From assembly GCF_029784165.1 (NCBI RefSeq), contig NC_073694.1:164886118-164950117 (forward strand): a stretch of DNA of 64,000 nucleotides, given 5' to 3'. The position numbers and the translations under genes are program-made. Shown piece by piece: positions 44,444 through 56,483 of this stretch. Each line of letters opens with the position of its first letter. The first letter of the stretch is position 1. The notes under the pieces were generated by a model. The model was not told the DNA's origin. It worked only from the letters and a program-made list of their open reading frames with translations, and ran no database searches. This DNA comes from Wyeomyia smithii (Eukaryota > Arthropoda > Insecta > Diptera > Culicidae).

Positions 44444-46948
44444 AGTAAAAGTAAAGTAAAAGTAAAGTAAAATTAAAGTTAAAGTAAAGTAAAAGTAAAG
44501 TAAAAGTAAAGTAGAAGTAAAGTAAAAGTAAAGTAAAAGTAAAGTAAAAGTAAAGTAAAAGTAAAGTAACAGTAAAGTAAAAGTAAAAGTAAAGTAAAAT
44601 TAAAGTAAAAGTAAAGTAAAAGTAAAGTAAAAGTAAAGTAAAAGTAAAGTAAAAGTAAAGTAAAAGTAAAGTAAAAGTAAAGTAAAAGTAAAGTAAAAGT
44701 AATGTAAAAGTAAAGTAAAAGTAAAGTAAAAGTAAAGTAAAAGTAAAGTAAAAGTAAAGTAAAAGTAAAGTAAAAGTAAAGTAAAAGTAAAGTAAAAGTA
44801 AAGTAAAAGTAAAGTAAAAGTAAAGTAAAAGTAAAGTAAAAGTAAAGTAAAAGTAAAGTAAAAGTAAAGTAAAAGTAAAGTAAAAGTAAAGTAAAAGTAA
44901 AGTAAAAGTAAAGTAAAATTAAAGTAAAAGTAAAGTAAAAGTAAAGTAAAAGTAAAGTAAAAGTAAAGTAAAAGTAAAGTAAAAGTAAAGTAAAAGTAAA
45001 GTAAAAGTAAAGTAAAAGTAAAGTAAAAGTAAAGTAAAAGTAAAGTAAAAGTAAAGTAAAAGTAAAGTAAAAGTAAAGTAAAAGTAAAGTAAAAGTAAAG
45101 TAAAAGTAAAGTAAAAGTAAAGAAAAAGTAAAGTAAAAGTAAAGTAAAAGTAAAGTAAAAGTAAAGTAAAAGTAAAGTAAAAGTAAAGTAAAAGTTAAGT
45201 AAAAGTTAAGTAAAAGTAAAGTAAAAGTAAAGTAAAAGTAAAGTAAAAGTAAAGTAAAAGTAAAGTAAAAGTAAAGTAAAAGTAAAGTAAAAGCAAGGTA
45301 AAAGTAAAGTAAAAGTAAAGTAAAAGTAAAGTAAAAGTAAAGTAAAAGTCAAGTAAAAGTAAAGTAAAAGTAAAGTAAGAGTAAAGTAAAAGTAAAGTAA
45401 AAGTAAAGTAAAAGTAAAGTAAAAGTAAAGTAAAAGTAAAGTAAAAGTAAAGAAAAAGTAAAGTAAAAGTAAAGTAAAAGTAAAGTAAAGTAAAGTAAAA
45501 GTAAAGTAAAAGTAAAATAAAAGTTAAGTATAAGTTAAGTAAAAGTTAAGTAAAAGTTAAGTAAAAGTTAAGTAAAAGTAAAGTAAAAGTAAAGTAAAAG
45601 TAAAGTAAAAGTAAAGTAAAAGTAAAGTAAAAGTAAAGTAAAAGTAAAGTAAAAGTAAAGTAAAAGTAAAGTAAAAGTAAAGTAAAAGTAAAGTAAAAGT
45701 AAAGTAAAAGTAAAAGTGAAGTAAAAGTAAAGTAAAAGTAAAGTAAAAGTAAAGAAAAAGTAAAGTAAAAGTAAAGTAAAATTAAAGTAAAAGTAAAGTA
45801 AAAGTAAAGTAAAAGTAAAGTAAAAGTAAAGTAAAAGTAAAGTAAAAGTAAAGTAAAAGTAAAGTAAAAGTAAAGTAAAAGTGAAGTAAAAGTAAAGTAA
45901 AAGTAAAGTAAAAGTAAAGTAAAAGTAAAGTAAAAGTAAAGTAAAAGTTAAGTAAAAGTTAAGTAAAAGTAAAGTAAAAGTAAAGTAAAAGTAAAGTAAA
46001 AGTAAAGTAAAAGTAAAGTAAAAGTAAAGTAAAAGTAAAGTAAAAGTAAAGTAAAAGCAAGGTAAAAGTAAAGTAAAAGTAAAGTAAAAGTAAAGTAAAA
46101 GTAAAGTAAAAGTCAAGTAAAAGTAAAGTAAAAGTAAAGTAAGAGTAAAGTAAAAGTAAAGTAAAAGTAAAGTAAAAGTAAAGTAAAAGTAAAGTAAAAG
46201 TAAAGTAAAAGTAAAGAAAAAGTAAAGTAAAAGTAAAGTTAAAGTAAAGTAAAGTAAAAGTAAAAGTAAAGTAAAAGTAAAATAAAAGTTAAGTAAAAGT
46301 TAAGTAAAAGTTAAGTAAAAGTTAAGTAAAAGTTAAGTAAAAGTAAAGTAAAAGTAAAGTAAAAGTAAAGTAAAAGTAAAGTAAAAGTAAAGTAAAAGTA
46401 AAGTAAAAGTAAAGTAAAAGTAAAGTAAAAGTAAAGTAAAAGTAAAGTAAAAGTAAAGTAAAAGTAAAGTAAAAGTAAAGTAAAAGTAAAGTAAAAGTAA
46501 AAGTGAAGTAAAAGTAAAGTAAAAGTAAAGTAAAAGTAAAGTAAAAGTAAAGTAAAAGTAAAGTAAAATTAAAGTAAAAGTAAAGTAAAAGTAAAGTAAA
46601 AGTAAAGTAAAAGTAAAGTAAAAGTAAAGTAAAAGTAAAGTAAAAGTAAAGTAAAAGTAAAGTAAAAGTAAAGTAAAAGTAAAGTAAAAGTAAAGTAAAA
46701 GTAAAGTAAAAGTAAAGTAAAAGTAAAGTAAAAGTTAAGTAAAAGTAAGGTAAAAGTAAAGTAAAAGTAAAGTAAAAGTAAAGTTAAAGTAAAGTAAAAG
46801 TGAAGTAAAAGTAAAGTAAAAGTAGTAAAGTAAAAGTAAAGTAATAGTAAAGTAAAAGTACAGTAAAAGTAAAGGGCAAGTAAAGTTAAAGTTATGTAAA
46901 AGTTAAGTTAAAGTTAAAAAAAGTAAAGTTAAAGTTAAATAAAAGTAA
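44444..46948. repeat. 11-bp satellite array, inverted orientation (unit gtaaagtaaaa)
   Basis: About 2.5 kb of the reverse complement of the unit at 24762-26453. It has a higher-order structure: marker variants gcaaggt, gtcaag, gtaagag, agaaaaag and gtaaaataaaag occur in the same order twice, offset by 764 bp (for example gcaagg at 45293 and 46057, gtcaag at 45348 and 46112). Leading gttaag pairs are offset by 753, one unit less. The minus-strand open frames are artefacts of the repeat. Confidence 0.97.
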
Positions 46949-49900
46949 AGTGAAAAAAGATGAAAGTAAAAAATAATCTATTTTTACATAACTTTAAGCT
47001 CTTAAGTAAAGTTATGAGAATTTAAAACAAATTGAAATTAATTTAAAAGTAAAAAGAAAATAAAGTTTAGCAAATGTTTAGTCGAAGTTAAATAATGGTT
47101 AAACAAAGGCAAAGCAGAATTAAGTTTTTACTACTTCGTATTTTATGCAAACAAGTTCTCCACACTCCAGTTCCATTAGCTCTAATGGTAAAATAGTAAT
47201 TCTAATAACTAATCCCCCTTTCCACACTTCTTTGAAAAACGCTGGTAATCCTTCTAGGTCACGTTTTATTTCACCATGCTTTATGAAATATTCTTCGCTC
47301 AGCATAATCACCACCATCATCATTATTCAGCTCCATCCAGCTCGATGCTGGTTAAATGAATAAAACTTTCCCCAACTTTCACAATATTCCCTGTAATGTA
47401 CTTGTTGTTCCGAACGACACCGAAAACAACGAAAAATGCGATTCGTAAGATTGCTTTTAATTTGACGTCGTTTTCATTAACTGTTTCGACGAAAAACGTT
47501 TGAAAAAGCACCAGAAAAAAAAAACAATACGACCTAATCGTTATGCGTGTCTCACCATAATCACGCAAACCAAAGCAAGGAAAGGCGAAACGGGAATGAA
47601 AGCTTGTCAAGAATAATATTGTGGGTGCTTTAACATTGTAGGTAGGATGAAAGCGGTAATTTTAATTTCTTTGTTCAATTAGTTAGAATGCGACCAAACC
47701 AAACCAAGCGCCAAAAGCATTATTTCCAGTAATTGATTGACTTGCAATACCGTTTTTCGTTTTGTTTATGAGAACTGGATTATTAATTTCCACATCCAGT
47801 TGACTCTATTTTAGACAAATGGCACTTGGTTCGGTTTGCTTACATTCCAACCATTTAGTTGCTGTTTTTGTTGAAAGCTTGAACTTCGTACACTTTACGC
47901 GGATGCAAATGTAATGATGATTTTCCAATCACGTTCGGCAGGACACCAAGCGGTAGATTGCGTCGCGGGAAATGATCCAACCATTTGGTTATTTGCTGGC
48001 TATGATTGCGACGGCGATGATTTGTCACTGGAATGCTCATGCTGTGCTGCGTGCAAGGAATGAATCAATTGTTCACAAATTGTACGATGTGGTTATCCCT
48101 TGATATCTGGTGGATCTGGATTGGTTGAAACAGATTGGTACGCTTCATCCGTTCCGAAATGTGTTTCTATCGAGTCTCACGCTGCGGAACAGATGTCAGA
48201 CCGCTGCAAGGGTATCTGTCCACAACTGTCGGACCACGTATTAATTTGTTGAGCCACTTTTACAACCAATGGCGATATAAGCGAAAGCCGCTTCAAACAT
48301 TTTCTGCCGCATTTGCGGGATTCGAACAAATTTAATAATCTCTCCGAGAGTGTTCGCGTGGGTGGATTGTGCATGTTCGATTACAATATAGATGCGGTGC
48401 GAAGTCATCAGAAAAACACCAATCTATTCGCTGGTACCCGGAGCCTGCATTCGCATGACGTCTATGTGACGGAATGGAACATTGTTTCCATGCACTCGAA
48501 GGACAATCAAACAACATACACACACGCATACACGCTGGTTTAACCGCTGCAACCGCCGTCGGTTCTGAATGGATTATAGTATGCAAATCGGATGGGTGGC
48601 ATTAAATGAATTGAATAATTTCGTCGAAGCTACCCATTTTTTATGCAAATACCTTGCAGCAGTTGATGCCCAGCGGGACAGGAGGAGCTGGATCAATTTT
48701 AATCAGACTCGTGTTTGATTGGCTCTCAGAGTGGAGTGTTGTTTGCGCTAACCGCCAAGCTCCAATCATCCGTAGATTGGGGTTTTGGGATTACAATTTT
48801 CATACCTTCAAGACAAAACAAACATGTACCTCCCAGTGACTGGCGAGTTTAAAAGTATTTCCTTGTTAGGAACCCTCGCCAGGAGGCAACGGAGCCGAAT
48901 GCTGAGTTTTTAAATTATAATTTGGCTTCAACGGTCCTGCTTTGCCACTAAACGAAAATCCTAACCATGAATCATTTTCATCGTTTCGGACCGGACATCA
49001 ATGTCGGCAAGGAGTGCCCAGAACGGAACCAAGTTGTTTTGAGAATGATATGGAAAACCAAATCGTTTGCCTACACGAAAAACAAAGAAAATCACTTCCG
49101 TGGAAACATCGAAGGTAGTTAGAATCCAGACGATCGACGTCTGACCCATATTTAAAAAAAAGAAAGAAATGTCGAACCAAAGAAAAAGTCGGGTAGGGTA
49201 CGTTCGCAAGCTAGCAACAACGAGCTGCGTAATTACAGCGCGGAAATGGTGCGTAATTGCGGTCGTACGCGACCTATGCCGCCGTTCAGACAAAGGCAAG
49301 CCAGAAGCTTTTACCGAAGATAATTGGCTTATCACGGTATTACAGCCACAGAGCCATGCTATTCTCTACTGCTGCCAGGCGACATTATACCTTCAGACTT
49401 CAGAAGCGAACCTCCGCCATGCAACGAAGTACAGGCGGGCGTGTAATTGCCGAACGAATTAGAGCTTACCGTAGTAAGCTGAAGTTGCTTTTACGAACAA
49501 CAAAAGGAGAGCCCCGCTCTGATGGTAGTGGTTACTGATGCTGAAGAAAGTAAGCTTCTTAGGGCATGAAATAATGGGTGGCTATTTGTTATGAAATATA
49601 TCGACGTTATGCTGGTGCTAATCTGTATAGTCTAAAAGCTTGTGTGATTAAGGAAACTTGACGGATCGTCCATATGTTTCTAGCCATTGCATGTTTAACT
49701 TTGCATCTTACAGTTTTCTCTTTGAAGAATATAACAACTTATAATAAATAAAATTAATAAAGTTTAACCTGAAATATCGATATTTTCGTTTCCAAACAAG
49801 CTGTGATTGATATTTTTCATTTCAGAAAACATCATTTATCATGAACTAAACGAAAAAAGCACATTTTCTATAGAATATATAAATTTCAAGGGTGATCAAT

Positions 49901-50011
49901 TTCACCCTGATTAATCAGACCCTCAATATCAAAACAAGAACGAGCGTACGACGCACAGTGCATCGTTCTATAGACAAAAATCAAAAAAGTGAATATCTTG
50001 TTGAACCGATT
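46949..50011. other. Segment poor in recognisable repeats, no identified gene
   Basis: This 3 kb stretch is less AT-rich in places and free of visible LINE or transposon wording. Open frames at 47323-47610 and 47120-47323 (minus) and at 48135-48586 (both strands) are of 60-95 codons and unidentified. It could be unique intronic or flanking DNA. I found no GPCR-like transmembrane exon here on the minus strand. Confidence 0.4.
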
Positions 50012-50529
50012 CTATATGTTGTTTTTTTTTTTTTTTTCTTCACAAATCATTTATTTGACACGGCACAAATACAATTCAATGTTTAACGGCGCCAATTATA
50101 TCGGATGACTTAAAATCTATAAGCAAATTTTTTATCCTCGCTGCCGACTACGAGCTGAAATTAAGTCTATCTTAAAACTAGCATGTATTATTCAATCAGT
50201 GTTTTGTAGTTGAATGATCGTCTGATGATCTTCGAATGAATATGCAGCATGTATGGATTTGTTCTGCTAAGCCACGATGTCATGAGCTGGGACAGGGGCT
50301 TGTAATCCTCGGGTTTTGAGGGTATTGTGCGGGGTCTAGTTGCTGGTTTTGGTTCGTTGTTGTTCGCTGGTGTTCAAGTTGCCATATGGTGTGTGCCGCT
50401 GAGCCAAGATATAAAGGAAGGCCTTGGGTTTTCCTAGCGAGTTCGTGTGGGGTTCAATTGCTGGTTCCAAAATCGAGGTCTACGACGTGTTCTTGCCGTT
50501 TTGTTGAATGTGGGTGGAAAGGAACGGGA

Positions 50530-53500
50530 CTAGACTTGGGCATGGATGGATTTCAGGAAAATGTATATAAGGGACATGTAGGGTAGGTCGCGACTCGCCA
50601 AGCCATCACGAACAGGGACAGCTGGTTCTCTACCCTCGGCCCGGAGGGAAGCTATTAATTTAGACCTGGCGTCACGGTGTACAGGGCATGACCAAACAAC
50701 GTGCTCTATGTCGTGATAACCTTCACCACAGGCACAGATACCACTTTCCCCGAGCCCAATACGACGGAGATGCGCATCAAATCTATAGTGATTGGACATA
50801 AGCCGAGACATCACGCAAATGAAATCTCGACCTACATCCAACCCCTTGAACCACGGGTTCGTCGATACCTTGGGGATTATGGAATGTAACCACCTTCCCA
50901 GTTCCCCTCTGGTTCAAGAATTTTGCCAACTGATGATCGTATTCTGACGTACAAATGCGAAAAATTCATTAAACGCAATTGGTCTTTGATAAATTTCACC
51001 GTTTGATGCGCCCACCTTAGCCAAAGAGTCCGCTTTCTGATTGCCCGGTATCGAGCAGTGAGAAGGGACCCACGCTAAGGTAATCTGAAACGATTTTTCG
51101 GATAAAGCACTCAGATGTTCCCGTATTTTCCCCAGGAAATACGGAGAGTGCTTAACATCTTTCATCGATCGAAGAGCCTCAATAGAACTGAGACTGTCCG
51201 TAAAGATGAAATAATGGTCCGTGGGCATTTTTTCGATAATCCCTTGGGTGTACTGAATAGCAGCCAATTCTGCGACGTAAACAGAAGCAGGATTATCGAG
51301 CTTATGGGAGACGGTTAAATTGTTATTGAAGACACCGAAGCCAGTGGACCCATCGAGAAGTGATCCGTCAGTGTAGAACATATTGTTGCAGTTGATGTTT
51401 CGATATTTATTGGAAAAAAATTTGGGGATCTGCTGCACGCGTAAATGATCCGGGATTCCACGAGTTTCTTCTATCATGGATGTATCGAAAAACACAGTAG
51501 AATCAGATGTATTTGATAAGTTGACACGATTTGGAATATCCAAAGAAGGGTTAATATTTTGGGACATGTGATTGAAATACAATGTCATAAAACGGGTTTG
51601 AGAATTGAGTTCGATTAACCTTTCAAAATTTTCAATCACAGGACGGTTCAAGACCTCACATTTGATAAGAATACGAGAAGACAGGCTCCAGAAGCGGTTT
51701 TTCAACGGTAGAACTCCGGCTAAGACCTCCAAACTCATCGTATGGGTCGATTGCATGCAACCTAAGGCGATACGCAAACAACGATATTGTATTCGCTCCA
51801 GTTTGATCAAATGTGTGTTCGCTGCGGAGCGGAAGCAGAAACACCCGTACTCAATTACAGACAATATCGTTGTTTGGTAAAGCCTTATAAGGTCTCCTGG
51901 GTGGGCTCCCCAACATGACCTGTTATTGTACGAAGAAAATTTACTCTTTGCTGACTTTTCTTCATCAGATACCTAACATGGCAACCCCAGGTGCCCTTTG
52001 AGTCGAACCAGACACCAAGATACTTATGCACCAAAACCTGAGAGATCGTTTTACCCATTAATTGTGCTTGGAGCTGAGCAGGTTCATGCTTCCTAGAAAA
52101 AACTACTATCTCAGTCTTCTCCGAAGAGAATTCGATACCTAGCTGTAGAGCCCAAGCAGACAAATTGTCCAAGGTATCTTGCAATGGTCCTTGCAAATCG
52201 GCAGCTTTGGCTCCTGTAACAGAGATCACGCTGTCGTCGGCAAGTTGTCTTATCGTGCATGAATTTGCCAGACATTCGTCGATGTCATTTACATAAAAAT
52301 TGTAAAGAAGGGGGCTTAAACATGAGCCCTGGGGAAGACCCATGTAGCTAATTCGAAAAGTTGCCAAATCACCATGCGTAAAATGCATGTGCTTTTCGGA
52401 CAACGAATTGTGCAAAAAATTGTTTAAAATTGGAGAAAATCCTTGTCGGTGAAGTTTACCCGAAAGAATGTCAATAGAAACGGAATCAAAAGCCCCCTTA
52501 ATGTCCAAGAACGCGGACGTCATTTGTTCTTTGCGAGCATACGCCAGCTGAATATCTGTTGAAAGCAACGCAAGACAATCATTCGTCCCTTTGGCACGGC
52601 GGAAGCCAAACTGAGTATCTGATAGCAGACCATTTGATTCGACCCAGTGGTCTGAGCGACGGAGTATCATTTTTTCCATCAATTTCCGGATACAGGATAG
52701 CATTGCAATCGGCCTATAAGAGTTGTGATCAGAAGCTGGTTTCCCTGGTTTATGGATGGCGATCACCTTCACTTGCCTCCAATCCTGCGGTACAATGTTT
52801 TGCACCAGGAACTTATTGAACAAGTTCAACAAGCGCCTCTTGGCATTGCCGGGTAGATTCTTCAACAAGTTGAATTTGATTCTATCTGACCCAGGCGCGT
52901 TATTGTTACAGGACAGGAGGGCAACTGAAAATTCTGCCATCGTAAAAGGTGATTCTATCGCGTCGTGGCCCGGAGACGTATCGCGAACAAGGTTTTGCGT
53001 AGGAACAGAGTCCGGACATACTTTCCTGGCAAAATCAAATATCCACCTACTTGAAGACTCCTCGCTTTCGTTAACCGTTACGCGATTCCGCATTCTTCGG
53101 GCTGTGTTCCATAGAGTGCTCATTGATGTCTCCCTCGACGTCTCGTTTACGAACCGACGCCAATATCCGCGTTTCTTTGCCTTAGTCAAGCTTTTAAACC
53201 TGGTATCAAGCTCCGAATAACGTTTAAAGTCGTCGGCATCGTTCGATCCCGGAAGGTCAGATACGCGTCGGATCTTTGCGTGTAGGCATCGGAGCACTCT
53301 TCGTCCCACCACGGAGTGGGAGGCCGTTCTTTGATCGTTACGCCAGGGTATTTCTTCGTTTGGGCTTGCAACGCGGCGTCGAGAATCAAGCCCGCGAGGA
53401 GGTTGTATTCTTCAAGCGGTGGATGATGTTGAATCGAATCGACCGTTTTTGAAATCATTTCCTCGTATAACTTCCAATCGACATTCCGTGTGAGGTCATA

Positions 53501-54235
53501 CGGAATGTCAATTGGTCGCATGCGAGTTGTACCGTTAGTAATTGAAATAAGAATAGGCAAATGGTCGCTACCGTGAGGATCGAGGATTACCTTCCATGTG
53601 CAATCCAACCGTAGCGACGTCGAACATAAGGATGGATCCAAAGCGCTTGGGCGCGCCGGAGGTTTCGGGATACGTGTCATTTCACCGTTGTTCAAAATAG
53701 TCATGTCGAAGTCATCGCAAAGGTTATAGATCAAAGAGGAGCGGTTATCATTGTAAGGGGAACCCCAAGCCACACCATGAGAGTTGAAGTCTCCCAAAAT
53801 CAAACGTGGCGAGGGAAGAAGTTCTATTAAATCAAAGAGCAGCCGTTGCCCAACCTGTGCTCTGGAAGGAATATATATTGAGGCAATACAAAGCTCTTTA
53901 CCTTGTATTGTCATTTGACATGCGACAACTTCGATGCCTGGAATCGAGGGGAGGTTAATACGATAGAATGAATAGCACTTTTCAATCCCTAGAAGTACTC
54001 CTCCATATGGGGTGTTTCGATCAAGGCGAATAATATTAAAATCATGGAAGTTAAGATCAAAATTTGAAGTAAGCCAAGTTTCACAAAGGGAAAATGCATC
54101 GCATTTGTTTTTATTTATCAAAACTTTAAGTGTATCAATTTTTGGTAAAATACTTCTACAATTCCACTGTAAGACAGAGATAGGATCCTTCATATACGCA
54201 GATGAATTAGGCATCGAAGGATACAATCGCTGCAA
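50530..54235 (-). pseudogene. ORF2 of the I/Loner-like LINE
   Basis: About 1230 codons in order. Endonuclease: ISVLQWNCRSILPKIDTLK, FSLCETWLT, IYIPSRAQ, LILGDFNSHGVAWGS and DPHGSDHLPI. RT: HNSYRPIAMLSCIRKLMEK, TQFGFRRAKGTNDC, motif A AFLDIKGAFDSVS, motif B MGLPQGSCLSPLLYN, motif C RQLADDSVI. RNase H: FYTDGSLLDGST, VYVAELAAIQY, FIFTDSLSSIEAL, WVPSHCSIPGNQKADSLA. Tail: CACGEGYHDIEHVVWSC. Catalytic residues are kept except that motif C reads LADD where many relatives have YADD or FADD. Damage is light: a one-base frameshift near 53245 (endonuclease to RT), another near 51915 (RT to RNase H), and a TGA at 50914-50916 where Trp is expected. ORF2 overlaps the end of ORF1 by 29 bp in a different frame. 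Confidence 0.9.
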
Positions 54236-56171
54236 GGAGGGGCCATTGGACAGTCAACTGCTTCAAAAATGATCTAACCTTTGGGAGAAGTACTGTGAGG
54301 AAATTTTTAATATGATCAGGTATATTGAAGTTTTCAAAAATCCAGTCCACGATGTTAGAAAAATTGACCAATCCAGAGTTTATTTGATTATCTGGGTGTG
54401 CAAGTGGAACAACTGGGGTTTTAGATGCTCCAGGAAGTGCTGGGAACTCCTTCTGGGACTTTAAATTTGCAAGCCCAGGAGGAGTTTGCTTCGGCTTTTC
54501 CGCAGCACTTTTAGATCTGTTCGTATTATTCATTCCATCTTGAGAAACCTTAGGTCCTGTCCTGGGAAGCTTAGGAGAGAAAAGATTTTTCCTCTTTCTA
54601 GTCTCCCCAAGACAGGCAAAAGAAGTTCCCTCTAGTGGTTCGTCAGAGTCGGTTTCATCTGAAGACAACAGATCAAAAGGGTTCGATGTTATGGTAGAAG
54701 TGGTCACGGTCTTCTTAAGAATCTCAGCGTAAGAACGCTTTGAGCGCTCCTTAAGAGACCGTTTAATTTTATCTCTGCGTTGCATGTACACCGGGCATGC
54801 GGAAAGCTCATGCAGATTTTCCCCGCAGTGAATACACTTTTCAGCGTTTACACTGCAAGAATCTTTCGCATGAGTCTCCCCACACTTGCCACACCGTGCC
54901 TTATTGCAGCAGTAGGCAGCTGTATGGCCTAACTGCTTGCAATTGGTGCAATTCATAACACGGGGCACATACAAACGCACAGGCAGACGAACCTGGTTGA
55001 TAGAAACGTGGCTAGGGAGTGCAGATCCGGCAAACGTAACGCGAAACGAGTCTGACGGAGTGTATACTTTTTTACCGGAGACGAGCGACACGGACCGTAA
55101 TTGCTTAACATCCAATACTTTCGCCTCGGTAGTGGATTTTTTGAAGCAGCCGACGCCGCTTCCCAGAATACACTCAACAGTCAGACTCGAATCGGTTATT
55201 ACACCGTCGGTCTCCACGTCTCGTGCAGGTACATACACGCGATACTCGCGTGTAAAGAGCTCAGAGCGAGCTATATCGTTGGCCTGATCCAGATCATTGA
55301 CCACGACACGGAGCTTGTTTGGTCTGACTTTTGCGATTTCGGTCACGGCCTTGTATCGTGACGTCAGATCTTTCGCGATTTGTAACGTGTTCAGTGATTT
55401 TCCTCCTGGTTTGGGCCTCAGGTAGAGAACCAGTGGACCCGTTGATCCGTCTGGGTAGAGCCTGGGACGAGGATTGACTAAAGCAGAGACAGAGGGGGTG
55501 TTGACAACTGATCCAAAATTCCCGGGGGTGGTTCCTTTTCTTGGTGAGTGGACTGTATCCAAAATTCGGAAAGCACGTGAACAATTTCCTTGGTGAGCGG
55601 CAATCTAGCTATACTGCCGATGGAAGCAGCGTTGCCTCTTGGGCCTTCCGTCACTAAATAAATGACACTCCACTGTTCGGAATGCTACCTTAACTATTTA
55701 TTCTACACGTATTTTATATTAGCAACTACTTTTATTTTCTACACGATTTATTTTCTACTTAACATATCTTGGGTATTTTAATTTACGTTGGATAACTATG
55801 TTTCCTGGGGCGATTGGCGAATAAGAATGGCTCCTTCCTCTGCAGTCTAACTGGTTTTGTTCAGCTCTAGAAGCCACCGGCGCCAAAGAAATCCGCTCTT
55901 CTCAGGTGGAACATCACGAAAACGGTCCATAACAACCTCCGGGATGATGATGCGCTGATGCTGGTGACACTTATGCAGTTGCTTGTCATCGCACCGCCCT
56001 GACGTCCCATGCAGCAATTGTTGTTGAATACCGACAGGGGTGGTTCGCTGTGGTTTGTGATATTTACTACGGTTGTGATATTCGAAGTAGCCAACAGGGG
56101 GGGTGAACAGGAGGGACAGAGTCGGGTGGGTTTGGAGACGAGGGATCGGGGGCTAAGGGATCCACATCCAT
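54207..56171 (-). pseudogene. ORF1 (gag-like) of the I/Loner-like LINE, split by a solo LTR
   Basis: The protein starts at ATG 56171 (MDVDPLAPDPSSPNPPDSV) and is interrupted by a 568 bp LTR after about 23 codons. It then continues as GNFGSVVNTPSVSALVNPRP, a TGPLVLYLRPKPGGKSLN RNA-binding-like region, and three zinc knuckles (CTNCKQLGHTAAYC, CGKCGETHAKDSC, CIHCGENLHELSAC), ending at 54207. The long uninterrupted frame from 55562 begins with about 10 codons that come from the LTR end (MDTVHSPRKG). With the LTR and one CCCCC copy discounted, the two parts are in the same frame. The role is RNA binding and particle assembly for retrotransposition, by family analogy. Confidence 0.85.
55529..56096 (-). 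mobile_element. Solo LTR inserted in LINE ORF1
   Basis: On the minus strand the insert begins TGTTGGCTACTTCG and ends AAGGAACCA, the TG…CA ends of an LTR. It is flanked by a 5 bp duplication CCCCC (55524-55528 and within the G-run 56097-56103). It contains aataaa signals (about 55680 and 55735, minus-strand sense). There is no internal retroelement DNA, so it is a solo LTR, or less likely another element with similar ends. Class (Bel/Pao, gypsy or copia) cannot be told. Confidence 0.72.
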
Positions 56172-56483
56172 TGCGCTCAAACTAGCGCAACAGTACAGTG
56201 GCAAAGAATCACGTACCTCTTTTTTGTTGTCTTCAATAGCACAATCACCGAGTCTTTCGGTGCTGGAACGGGCAGCTTCGCAGCGGCACAGCTATAGCAC
56301 AATAGCAGGATGACCTTCGGATTATCAGTTTGTCTTTACACCGCACTTCGCATTTTTTGAAACACGACCGAGTAAGCAATGCTTCTTTTCTTCTTCACAC
56401 AGTAGCGACTTTATAGCGAGACAATCACTTAATGCGTCCGTTTTCGTCGAGCGTTCGGGAAGGAATGGGACTATATGTTGTTA

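Larger units (their letters stand above)
50022..56471 (-). mobile_element. Near full-length I/Loner-like LINE with target duplication
   Basis: In minus-strand order: a 5' UTR of 300 bp, ORF1 (start 56171), ORF2 with endonuclease, RT, RNase H and a zinc-binding tail (stop at 50530), a 3' UTR of about 490 bp, and a poly-A run (T-run at 50022-50037). The flanks carry the same word ctatatgttgtt at 50012-50023 and 56472-56483, a target-site duplication of about 12 bp, so both ends are original. Excluding the nested LTR (55529-56096) the element is about 5.9 kb. RNase H plus three gag knuckles place it in the I group (I/Loner-like, clade inferred). Confidence 0.92.

Noticed and set aside
47120..47610. 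Two adjacent minus-strand frames (67 and 95 codons) as a small gene
   Set aside because: They are in different frames, lack a plausible splice junction or domain, and neither resembles a known family.
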